DNA from: Coffea arabica | Lineage: Eukaryota > Streptophyta > Magnoliopsida > Gentianales > Rubiaceae | Direction of reading: 5' to 3' | DNA: 64,000 nucleotides | NCBI RefSeq assembly: GCF_036785885.1 | Contig: NC_092323.1 | Location: 9,060,501 to 9,124,500 of the forward strand | In this document: positions 54,338 through 64,000 of the stretch, piece after piece | How the letters are laid out: each line of letters opens with the position of its first letter | How positions within the stretch are numbered: position 1 is the first letter of the stretch | Notes under the pieces: generated by a model | Databases searched by the model: none | Seen by the model: the letters and a program-made list of their open reading frames with translations, nothing else | What the model was told of the DNA's origin: nothing | Translations under genes and position numbers: made by a program

Positions 54338-54620
54338 AATCAGGAATGTTATTTTTAGGACTTGTGTCCATGTAAACAAATTGTAATGGTATATATGCTA
54401 TCTTTAGAGCAGACATTGTATAATGAATTAACATATTTTGTAAGTGATGTTTTTTTTGTAATGACATTATTGGCATTATTGCTCTTTTTTGTAATGCCAT
54501 ATATTGGATTGTGGTTATCATATTATGACTATCCAAATTACAGTTGGTTCATGAGTAAACAGGTTGTATGGTTATTATCTTTCTTTCAGACAGGAATACA
54601 AATCATGACAAAATTTGGAA

Positions 54621-54834
54621 TTTTTTCATAAACTAAAATTATTACATTATTTGGTACATGATTATACTGCCACTAACCAAACTACTATTTTCTATAAGCA
54701 GCAATAACTAGAAATAAACAACAAATATTTTTTCATAAACTAAAATTATTACATTATTTGGTACATCATTATACTACCACTAACCAAACTATTATTTTCT
54801 ATAAGCAGTAATAACTAGAGATAAACAACAAATA
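54621..54834. repeat. 107-bp tandem duplication in the MULE
   Basis: Copies at 54621-54727 and 54728-54834 are nearly identical (TTTTTTCATAAACTAAAATT start in both). The second copy overlaps the last codons and stop of the GRF ORF. Confidence 0.92.
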
Positions 54835-55220
54835 ATAAGAGACAAAATCATTATCACTTTCAACAACCCCACAGTGCCTTCAACCGTGCTCAACTTTGCA
54901 TGTAGCCCCAACAAAATGTCACCATTGTTCACAGCCAGCACACCTTCATTACTGTTCACTCTTGGAGAGAACCCAGAACTTTCGTCTAATCTTGTTTCTG
55001 GACTTTTACTAGTACATTCATTGTCCATTCCATCCCTTCTTAGAGGATTGCACCATGCCCAAAAGGAGTAGGATTGATCTTCACAAATGTAATACAGTCT
55101 ACCTTTTGAGGGTTTGTTGGACTCCACGATCTTGATTTTTGCTCTTTTCTTGCAGAAGCACCGAGACCATTCATACCTTAAATCTGTCAAACCTCCTCCA
55201 AAATTTGCAGAAGTGGACAT
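54792..55220 (-). CDS. GRF zinc-finger protein with C-terminal membrane segment, inside the MULE
   Basis: Intact ORF of 142 aa. The N-terminal part is a GRF-type zinc finger: CFCKKRAKI (Cys21, Cys23), GRLYYIC (Cys46) and FWAWC (Cys57). A low-complexity linker follows, then a short coiled-coil-like stretch, and a hydrophobic C-terminal helix (about 118-138, KVIMILSLIICCLSLVITAY) ending in a basic tail. Small GRF/membrane proteins of this shape are numerous in plants (the At4g04775 type) and have no known function. Here the ORF lies wholly inside the TIRs, convergent with the transposase and starting about 177 bp from the right TIR. It occupies the position that mudrB has in maize MuDR, but shows no similarity to MURB that I can see. 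Confidence 0.8.
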   Translation of the reverse strand: MSTSANFGGGLTDLRYEWSRCFCKKRAKIKIVESNKPSKGRLYYICEDQSYSFWAWCNPLRRDGMDNECTSKSPETRLDESSGFSPRVNSNEGVLAVNNGDILLGLHAKLSTVEGTVGLLKVIMILSLIICCLSLVITAYRK

Positions 55221-55396
55221 GACGACTTCGATATACTCAGAAGTAGATCTTCTCCCTTTTTCCTTTCACTCTTTGATAGCTTCAAATCTATTCTCTCCTA
55301 ATATGTAGTGCCTTCTATATAGTAATTGAAGGGTAGTTTGGGAATGAAACTCACGATCTTTTCAAAAGAATCTCGCAGACCCATCATCAGTAGTTC

Positions 55397-55525
55397 GCTC
55401 AGCCGGTTATAGGTCTATTTCCACTTTAGTTATGAAGTTTATGGCGTTTATGTGTATGTTTTTAAACGATAGAGGAGCTCCGTGTCTTTTTGCGAAATCA
55501 TAGGGGGGTTCCGTGTATTTTACTC
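55397..55525 (-). repeat. Right TIR of the MULE
   Basis: Inverted copy of 50201-50329 with about 11 mismatches in the outer 110 bp, plus one small indel further in. Confidence 0.93.
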
Positions 55526-55534
55526 AATAAAGAA
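55526..55534. repeat. Right 9-bp target-site duplication of the MULE
   Basis: AATAAAGAA, identical to 50192-50200. Confidence 0.92.
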
Positions 55535-55857
55535 TTTGCTGCTGAATGAATAAATAATAATTTAGAGGTATTGCAACGAGAAATATCATGTTGGAGCAAC
55601 TATTAGGCAGTGACATTATTGTTAGCAGTTCGTACAAGACTCATAGAAAATTTTTATGTAGATATATAAGGATCTACCTACTAATTAACATGTTAAATGG
55701 AATTAAGTGAGACCTTTATTTGAAAACTTTTTATTGGTGCGAGATTAACGACTAGGAATGAATAGTAATTAGTCAAGACCGACATAAAATTTTTCATATT
55801 GCATCCATCCAGTGAGTTTAATGAAATCAGTCATGCTTAAATATCTCTCATAAATCT

Positions 55858-56560
55858 TAGGAGTAGCAATTTCCGATACAACCTGAAAACACGATACGAA
55901 CCTAACACGAAATTAATAGGTTTAAGTTGAAATTTCGCTTGTTCGGGTCAGAATTGGGTCGAATCCGATGAACTCGAAAAGAAAACGGGTCGAATTCGAG
56001 TCAATCCGTGGATGATCCGATATGACCCGATAACCTGTTTACGAATTAAAAATAATTTAATAAACATAAAAATTATTTTATCTAACTAAACTAAGTTATT
56101 CTTTTTTTCCAAAGGTATTAATCACTTAATCCTAAATGAATTTATTTAAATTGTGTAAAGTTGAAATTATTATATTTGAACAAATAATGTATTATATTAT
56201 TTATTTACTTTTATACTGTTTTAATTTATTTTATATTTGGTTTGGGATAAAACACTTTTATGGTGTTTTAATTTATTTAAAATTTGGTTTGAAATTATTT
56301 ATTTAAAATTTTATTACTTGATTATGTAATTAGTCTTGTGCGAAATTGATTTTATTCGAAATTATAGTGATAAATTAATAAATTAAAATTAAGTTTCGGG
56401 TCATTTCGGATTGACCCGCCAACCCTAAATTTTCGAGTTCGAGTCAAGTATCTTAACCCCGTTTCGGGTTGGCGGGTCAGGTACAGGTCAATGAGTTTTC
56501 TGTTATACTCGGGTCTCAACCCGATCCGCCAATCCGATTTGGATCCGATTGCCACCCCTA
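55858..56560. mobile_element. hAT-like non-autonomous element 1 (703 bp)
   Basis: Ends are TAGGAGTAGCAATTTCCG on the left and, on the minus strand, TAGGGGTGGCAATCGGATCC on the right. The flanks ATAAATCT (55850-55857) and ATAAATCC (56561-56568) form an 8-bp target duplication with one mismatch. Ends are rich in GGGTC/GACCC subterminal motifs and the centre is AT-rich. There is no transposase ORF. The 8-bp duplication points to the hAT superfamily. Confidence 0.7.
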
Positions 56561-56601
56561 ATAAATCCTACCTTGACAGCCTTAAATTCAACGGCAGCTG
56601 T

Positions 56602-56609
56602 GTAGTATT
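56602..56609. repeat. Left 8-bp target-site duplication of hAT-like element 2
   Basis: GTAGTATT, identical to 57967-57974. Confidence 0.85.
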
Positions 56610-57966
56610 TAGGGGTGAGCAAACGGTACAAATTCGATAATTCGGTTAGCTGAATTTGGTAAATTCGATTATTGATTTATAAAAATCTAAACCGCTTTCA
56701 ATTTCAAATTGGTTATAACCGAATTCATTTCGTAACCGATTTCGAATTCGGAAATGGTAATAAATTCGGTTAGCCGAATTCATTTATAAAAAAAAAACTG
56801 ATTTTTAAAAATTATTACTGATTTGATCCCCAAATTTATTCATAATTTAACACATTACTTATGTTCTAATCATTTTGTGGTTTAATTTAATTGGCATTTA
56901 TTTGATCACTTATACCTAGAATCCTTAATCTATGATTTAAGGAACACATAAAAAATGATTAATTTAAACTAAAATAAACCTTAGACTATACAATGATTAA
57001 TAATAATTTATGAATTTATAATTTACAATAATTAATAATAAGTAATATTAATTACAAACTTACAAATTACAATGATTAGTGATAAGTTATATTAGTTACA
57101 AACTTATAATTTATTTTAAATCAAAATAAAACTTATTTACTTACATATGTTATTGTGAAAGTCAATACACTAATATATTGATTTGCAATTCATATGCATT
57201 CACTTACACTGCTTAGTTGTCTTGTCTATACTTAAAGTCTTAAAATTAGTGAATAGAGATTATGAATTTTTATGTTAAATATGTAATGTAAATTTAGAGC
57301 ACATTAATACTTGCAAGTTAAAGGTTACGCATTCAAATATTCAATAATTCAAACATGAATGATGTATCAAATTACCAATATCTAAATTCTAATTACTAAT
57401 TATGTTTATTGTTTAATATTTAGTATTATACATATATGTATTAATTATTATCTAATTCTAGTCATGTTACTCATGTATAAAATAATAAATATTATAGTTA
57501 TGTTATATTGTTATGTATTACTATATATTTGTATTATTATAGTTATATAACAATTAACAAATATTAAATTAATATATTATACATTATTATATATTATTAT
57601 TATTATAAGTACATGATAATATCATATACTAATTATTATTAATAACATTTACCTATATAATATAATAATATATTAGTAATATATACTAATACTAAATAGC
57701 ATTTATCTATATATTATATAATTTTATAAACTAATTTGGTATTCGAATGCGGTAATGCGGTACTCTATTTCATTTTACCGAATTTGAATGTGAAATCGAT
57801 TATTACCAAATTCATAATCTCATTACCTATTTCATACCATATTAGAATTCGATGAATTCAGTACGTACCGAATTTGTACCAAATTATCAAATACTCGATT
57901 TCAAATCATCAAATTGAATTTGAATTCGATTATGAATTCGGTATGTACCGAATTTGCTCACCCCTA
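56610..57966. mobile_element. hAT-like non-autonomous element 2 (1357 bp)
   Basis: Terminal inverted repeat TAGGGGTGAGCAAA at both ends and a perfect 8-bp duplication GTAGTATT. Subterminal regions are filled with ATTCGG/CCGAAT motifs on both strands, likely transposase-binding sites. The interior (57300-57720) is extremely AT-rich. No protein-coding capacity. The 8-bp duplication and TIR suggest hAT. Confidence 0.82.
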
Positions 57967-57974
57967 GTAGTATT
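57967..57974. repeat. Right 8-bp target-site duplication of hAT-like element 2
   Basis: GTAGTATT, identical to 56602-56609. Confidence 0.85.
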
Positions 57975-58470
57975 CATCCAAAATTCTTATCCAACGGGGG
58001 AAAACAAACTTGAGACACGAATTGGCTGAAAGGCCAGGGCCAATAGTATAAACTTAAAAGACTGCCCAAAGAGATTATTTCCCTAAAATACACTAAAGCA
58101 GCAGGCAACTTGAGACAAGTATCTCGTGCTTTTGTCTCTCTAACATATCTGTAACCGCAAACAAGATACAAATGTCAAATTACACTTGATGATAAGCCAT
58201 GTCTTCTTTAACAAAATCACTAATCTACCCATTATGTAGTCTGATATAATCTACTTCCTTAGTGGCATTCGCAAATCTTTTTCAAGATTCTAAGAACATA
58301 GTCAGATCTCGACAAAAGTAGAGCCAGGAATGTCATCAAGGGAGGAAATTAAAAGAAAACAAAAACAAAAGTAAGAAGCACGCAAAACAGTAGAAATAAG
58401 CTTGGACGTTGTGCTTATATGGTCTTGAGTTGCTTTAGCCCATCCTCAGCAGAAAAACGATCTTCCACAG
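57975..58470. other. Likely 3' UTR and flank of the B-box gene
   Basis: No coding region was recognised between the hAT-like element and the predicted B-box stop codon. Confidence 0.4.
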
Positions 58471-61400
58471 CTACAATTCCTGTTAAACATAAGACATATA
58501 TATGGCAATGCTTGAGAAGACATGTGGTCAACTACCAACCATTAGATACAATAGTAAGAAAGTTCTCCAATAAAATTGACAAAATTCAAAGATCTGGCTC
58601 TTCTAAACAGAAGAATCCATTTTGAGCAATTATGACTGGATTTCATTTTTTTGTAACACTAAAGCACAGAAATTTGATTTACTACTACGAAACAGTTGGT
58701 CTCCAAATTCTCCATTTTGCAAAATTTACTTGAAGCTTTCATGAAATTCAAAACCGAAATCTGATGTCCTGGTTGACATGCATTGCTCTTTCCAAAACTA
58801 GTGTCTTGCCACCTCCCTCCTAATTGTGACACTAATAGTGTCAAAAAATTGTGACACTAAATTTCTAGCATATATTGTGACACTAATTTCTAGCATATAT
58901 TGCCACCTCCCTCCAAAAATTGTGACACTAATTTCTAGCATATATACAGGCCACATTTTGCATGTCATAAATGTGCAAAAAATTTTGCAGGGTTACTAGC
59001 ATGACTACAAATAGAATGGAAGAAAGGAATTGTAATTTGAATTCTCAGATAATATTCGACATATACCTGTAGCTCAAGAAATACATGCTTCAAGAGTTCT
59101 TCACTCTATCTACTCAATTCTGTTCACTCCCATAATACCAAAAATCTATCGAATACTTTCAGATACAATATTGTGCATGTCTAAGAAACAGAATGCTGTT
59201 GCTCAAGACAGTTGGCAAACATTAGTAGAATCATTCATAAACAAACATCATGAAACTTGTTTCAATTTTATCACCTCCGAGAAGCCATGAAAGTGTATAG
59301 ACTTAAAAAGGCCTTTGCACTGGTATTGCAGATTAAACTGAAAAAGATACAGATTATTGATTAGTGAAATTAACCTGACCTGATTATTTGAAGCTTGACC
59401 ATGTAGGCGATTTGGCTTCATATTCAAATCTATCATTTGAGTTTCCACCTGGGCATGCCCATCAGTACTGCCATCTGAAATCGGAATAGAAGGGACCTTG
59501 TGATTCTGATGTTTATCTCCAACCACTAGTTTATATGACGGACCATATTCCCTCATGTTTTCACCTTGATCTAGGGTTTGCGTAGCTGGCTCCTCTAAAC
59601 GGGCAGGCTTATCTCCAGGAAACTATATGCCAAATAACAAGAAGAAAGTTCTTATGGGGATTTCAGTAACTGCAAGTAAAACAACCAAAATCTATTTAGC
59701 AAAGAGTGCCAAACCTCAACTCTCTGCCTCAAAAGGAGATATCTTGCATGTGTTCTTTTACCTCCAACATGAACAATCATATCACATTGCAAACAGAGAG
59801 AACTTCCATCTACCTCACAGTAAAAGAATGCTAGACATACAATCCAATAAGGATTAAAAGTCTAATTGTCAATAACAGTCCATGAAGACAGGAGAGATAC
59901 TAGTGGATAACCAAAAATATAAAAATTTCCATACCAGGTGCATTCTCACATATGTCACACTGAGGAACATCACTAGGATTAGCAAGCCCAACTCTCACGT
60001 GCCTACTAGCAAGTTTATTACACATGTGAACCTGAAATCCCAAATTACAATATCTTAGATAGTGTGCCCAAAATTAAAAAGATTAAATGCCATAGCCTGT
60101 TACTAGGATTTCTGGTCAAAGGTCATCATATAAAACCATGAAGAGTACAGTCTTAAGATATTCTGACGCATGCAGCTAGTAAACTAAAAAGTGAATAGCA
60201 ATCAAAAGTATGCAAAAACAATGAACAGATAGTGCGGATTGCAAAGACTAAATTTTCTGCAAAGCAATATTGTGCTCGCTATGACCAAGTTGCAACTAGT
60301 CTTGATTGTGGAATGGATGTCCTAATGCCAAAATCAGCAGAAACTCAAAGATTTGGTTTCCATTATACGTAACAGGTTATAGTAAAAATTGTAACCTAAC
60401 CAATTTCCTAATATAATATTATTGGTTTTGTGTTGATTAATAATTTGATTTGTGTTCCTTTAGACTCTACCAATATAGGATTAGATCCAAGAGAATTGTA
60501 GGTGGCTGAAGATATTTACATGTGAAAAAGCTTTAATATGCCAATGATTTTTAACAGCTGGTTTCCACCACAGAATTGACATAGACAGTGAAACCAGCAA
60601 GACAAAAAGCATTTAATAAGTCCCAACCCAGGTAGTGAGATGAGACTATCTGATTTACATGCACCATCTGGCAAATATGAGAACCACAAAGAGACAAAAA
60701 GGATACAAGAGGGCCTAGGGTAGTCAATGCCATAGTGAGTAACTCTCTACAGAACACAACCACAGCCAAAATGTTCTTCTTGATGCTTTACCTCCTCAGC
60801 TCATCTTTTCTGTTCTGCAACTAGGACACATGGCACACCACAGACAAACAGGCAATCTCTACGTCATTGTATTGATTATGATTGTAGTGTTGTAGGGATG
60901 AAACAAGGTGCAGAGAGTGATGGACCCAACTTGATCTATGAGATTCAATATCTCACCCAATCAATCTTAAACAGATTATTAACCTAAATGCACTGTATTT
61001 CTGATAACACAACTGATTCCTTGAGCAAATCAGACAAATCCAATTCTAAATGTTGGCTGTTAATCCACCAACAGACATTCCTTTCCTTTTCCACAATTGA
61101 AAATAAGAATACGCATTAATAAATTACTACAGTCAATCAGCCTCCAAGTCTTAACATATAATAAAACAACCATGAAACATGCTGATAAACATAGACTGAT
61201 CATAGAACTGCTGCTACCATCACGCAACCACAGATATATAACACATTTAAGTATATGTTGGAGAGGAGTTTAACAATGTTTATTTAATAACCAAGACTCT
61301 CGCTTATCTCTAATAATCTTCATATGAAGTTCAACAACCAAGACTCTCCCTAATCACTTAATAGTTTTTCGTCCTTTTCCTCCTCTTCATCATTAGAATA

Positions 61401-62250
61401 GTGGACTTTAGGATCTGCTTCAACTTCAACCCAAGCAATTTAATCTTCAAACTTCTCCTCCTATTGATAAGGTTCTCTCTTTTCTGCAACTCTCCAATAT
61501 ATACACATTAGACAAGTAGACAAGTCCTTTTACTGGCGATAATAAAATTTTTACAGCCCCAGCCCACAAGGGGATGAACGTCCCCCATGGCAGCTAAACA
61601 GCTGGGGAAACTAATGGCCATTTTCCTCCTTTGTTGCAGCCAAATAGACAAATGGCCATTAACTTTCCCAACTCTTTGGCTGCGCCAAGCAGGAGGTTCT
61701 ATCAAAATCCTACGGTAGCAAGTTGGGACTCGTCCACTCGTCAAAAGTGCACGGTTGCAGAAAGGAACAAAAGGAGGTGGTTGTTTGATCATTATTCCTG
61801 CTCTCCCCCTTCTCGACTAAATACACTTTCCTCAACTAAATACAACAGAAAAAAACAACCGCATACATAACCCACAAAACTTGTTACCTAAGAAACAATT
61901 TTGTCAATAAATTACCAAAGTAAATTCTTAATAAACTGAATAAGTAACATATCAGTAACTGGACGAAAACAAGAGCTTCCAAATAAAACAGGCATCTTAA
62001 ATCCGGGAACTTCCTTATGGACTTCGGTTTAATTATGTAAACAATGAACTTTCTATCATGCGATGATAGTACAACAATTACCTATAAAAATTTAAACTTT
62101 AAGCTAGAAAGCAAATGAAAAGAGAAACAAAAAATGAAAGTGTAAAACACAGATGACCTTATCATCGCAGGAGCGGCAAAGAGCAGCCTCATCGGCGGCA
62201 CAGAAAAGGATGGCCGCAGCACTCTCACACACGTCACACAGCGTCCGCAT
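58471..62250 (-). CDS. Double B-box zinc-finger protein, BBX18/BBX19 type
   Basis: The exons are 62158-62250, 59935-60031, 59715-59830, 59380-59622 and 58471-58479, giving 558 nt (185 aa). Two B-boxes are complete: the first from [17 protein letters not shown] to NKLASRH, the second from [15 protein letters not shown] to [22 protein letters not shown] follows. There is no CCT domain, which places the protein in BBX subgroup IV near Arabidopsis BBX18/BBX19, nuclear proteins that modulate light signalling, hypocotyl growth and flowering through protein contacts. A conserved block, [10 protein letters not shown], lies near the C-terminus. The first four exons are firm. The last coding exon is only three codons (E-L-stop) and was chosen because the splice is in phase and the end resembles SNNQE-type C-termini. 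Alternative 3' exons are possible. Confidence 0.88.
58807..58946. repeat. Short interspersed direct repeats in the last B-box intron
   Basis: GCCACCTCCCTCC occurs twice, TTGTGACACTAA four times, and TTTCTAGCATATAT three times, in mixed order. Confidence 0.85.
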
Positions 62251-64000
62251 ACTTCATCTCTTCGATACCACAATATTAGTTATGCTAGTCCCACACATTT
62301 AAACCAAAAAAATTTTAAAAACAAAAAACTCCTGAATCAAGAAGGAAACCAAATATGTATATATATAGTCTCCTGGGGGGCTTAAAGACTGATTGAGACA
62401 AGAAACACAAGAATCCCACCAACCCTTCTTATGGAGCCCAATATCAAGCTGAGTTTTGAAGTACTATTACACTAACATATCCATGGTGATCGCGTTGTTT
62501 TTTTTATTTTCTGTAATGGTGGTGAGATTGCGGGAGACAGTGGAGGTGGAGCTGAGGTAGTACAGTCTCAATAATAATGATGGATTGAAGAAGATTGGTG
62601 GGCGGATGGGTGAACCTGAACAATAAATTAAATGGGGATATGATCAATGATGGGACTGAGGATCAGTGAACCAAAAAACCAACGAGGATCTCAAACAACA
62701 AACAAACAGTAGTTAACCTGGACCGACCGACCAAGTGTCTCTTTGTAGAGAGTAGACCACTGAAAGATGGGGGAAATTCCAGAAATTTAAGAAAGGGAAA
62801 GGAAGGAACAACGACAAATAGTACAGAAATGTGGGGGGGCTGTGTGTAACTCAGGCAGAGCGTGGCCACAGAATCAAAAGGAGGGGTGCGGGCAGGGCAG
62901 GGGTAGTGGGGCTGGGAGCCGTGGAAATTCCCACAGATTAATTCTCGACCACCACTTACATATCTAAGCCCTGGCCCATGTCCTACACCGGATCATCTGG
63001 TCGACGCTTTCTCATTCTACTGCTGCTACACATTTTTACTTTTTGGATCCCCTAAATCGCAACATATATTATTATTTCTTTCATTTTTTTTTTTGGGGAA
63101 GAAAGGGAGAATGAAATGAAAAAAAAGAAGAAGAGAGAGTTCCTTTGGATAATTGGAGAATAGTCCCTCACCTTTTCCAAGTTATTGTTTTCAAGTCCTT
63201 CGTAATTGAAATGGCTCATTTTGGTTCTTGATCAAGTGTTCAAGTCATATCCAAGTAGTTAATTTGTACGTAAAGTTCTTAGAGATAACAATACGAGTGA
63301 TTATTTAGTGGCGAGGAGCATTTATATATTGCAATTAGAGTCGTCTTGTTAGTTGTATAAATAAGATCAGCTTAATATATATATATATATAGGTTAACAT
63401 ATTGAAAAAATGAACCTATTTTGATCCGCAAAATCATTTTGATAACTTCTCTACCTAAAAATTTCTCCCACACCCTTGATATTTGGAGGAAGAGATTTAA
63501 GTTTCTTTACCCCAGCTCTCATTCTCAGCATGGCATGTTTGATCTGGCTTCCCAAGTGAGCTTTTTGGGTGTTTGTCTAAAACTTTACTGTAACTTACTG
63601 TAGAAGTTTTTAAAAAAATTTTTGAAGTGTGTAAATTTTTGAATATTTTGAAGTGTATAGTTCAAAATTTTTGAAGGTTACTATAACTAAAGTTTTTAAA
63701 AAACTTGTAGCAGACAAACTTTTGACAAAAAAACTCAAGTGCAAAACAGGTTGTTTCATTCATATGTTGTATAACATGTACTTTGCAATTAGTATTGCTG
63801 TATTTTGCTCCCTCCTAAACTGATTAGCACCTGTAGCGGGAATATACAAAAATGTTTTAGCAGTTGATCAATAATTCAATACTGGCTAAAGAAGGGACAT
63901 ATGTGGGGGCGCTCATCTGTTAGCTTCATTAGCTATGAGCTTTAGAGACATGGGATAAAACTGAATCTGTTTGGAAGAGGGTAATGACGATGTTTTCTTG
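62251..64000. other. Upstream region of the B-box gene; no other gene seen
   Basis: Promoter and 5' UTR of the B-box gene should lie in the first kilobase. The rest is AT-rich with an AT microsatellite near 63376-63391 and a MITE-like foldback near the end. ORFs are short and unconvincing. Confidence 0.5.
63558..63736. repeat. Possible foldback MITE (179 bp)
   Basis: Ends are GAGCTTTTTGGGTGTTTGTCT on the left and, on the minus strand, a related GAGTTTTTTTGTC...GTTTGTCT on the right. AAGT flanks both sides. The inner part is rich in AGTTTTTAAAAAA and its complement. Ends and superfamily are uncertain. Confidence 0.35.

Larger units (their letters stand above)
50201..55525 (+). mobile_element. 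Mutator-like element (MULE) with TIRs, two genes
   Basis: The 5325-bp element is bounded by about 128-bp terminal inverted repeats (about 90% identical by eye over the first 110 bp) and a perfect 9-bp target duplication, the hallmark of Mutator-type transposition. It carries a transposase gene on the plus strand, broken by two stops, and a convergent small GRF zinc-finger ORF on the minus strand. It lies between the S28 peptidase and two hAT-like elements. Confidence 0.95.

Noticed and set aside
54125-54631. Separate small genes after the transposase (54125-54337 and 54362-54631)
   Set aside because: The first is the second exon of the transposase gene after an 82-bp intron. The second is hydrophobic translation of T-rich DNA.
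57300-57720. Very AT-rich block as a possible origin or matrix-attachment region
   Set aside because: It is the interior of a hAT-like non-autonomous element, which explains it without further function.
60551-60769. Minus-strand ORF within the long first B-box intron
   Set aside because: No similarity to B-box proteins and not needed: exons 1 and 2 join in phase without it.

Overview
This is a 64-kb piece of a flowering-plant (eudicot) nuclear genome. Genes are split by many short introns, intergenic DNA is AT-rich, and the coding content is plant-specific: a plastid fructose-bisphosphate aldolase, CPP1, a B-box factor, a pectinesterase and an RNA-directed DNA methylation factor. LTR, Mutator-like and hAT-like transposons lie between the genes. 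The sequence alone does not give the species.

Layout. 0.2-4.9 kb (-): a DUF726/TMCO4-like membrane hydrolase, 15 exons, 659 aa. 5.9-15.0 kb (-): a NERD-type PHD/SWIB/Plus-3/GYF/CCCH protein, 10 exons, 1401 aa, with one AT-AC (U12-type) intron. 15.26-20.56 kb (+): a complete, apparently very young Ty3/gypsy chromovirus, inserted 270 bp upstream of the NERD start codon. 20.6-25.6 kb: intergenic, with repeat debris. 25.6-30.3 kb (+): a PHAF1/UPF0183 homologue (At3g51130 type), 14 exons, 403 aa. 32.1-33.6 kb (-): a pectinesterase, 4 exons. 35.5 kb (-): tRNA-Glu(CTC). 37.1-39.0 kb (+): CPP1, 4 exons. 40.9-43.3 kb (+): plastid aldolase, 6 exons. 44.5-49.9 kb (-): a family S28 serine carboxypeptidase, 12 exons. 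50.2-55.5 kb: a complete Mutator-like element (MULE) with terminal inverted repeats and a 9-bp target duplication. It carries a transposase broken by two stop codons and a convergent, intact GRF zinc-finger/membrane ORF. 55.9-58.0 kb: two neighbouring hAT-like non-autonomous elements. 58.5-62.3 kb (-): a double B-box protein of the BBX18/19 type. 62.3-64 kb: its upstream region.

The exon models of seven of the eight host genes were assembled base by base on family similarity and splice signals. Each sums to a multiple of three and reads through without a stop; only the last exon of the B-box gene is uncertain. The genes are ordinary single-copy housekeeping or regulatory genes and do not form one pathway. 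The most interesting items are the two-gene MULE with its GRF/membrane ORF, the AT-AC intron in NERD, the young chromovirus beside a gene of the silencing machinery, and three GC-AG introns among about sixty.
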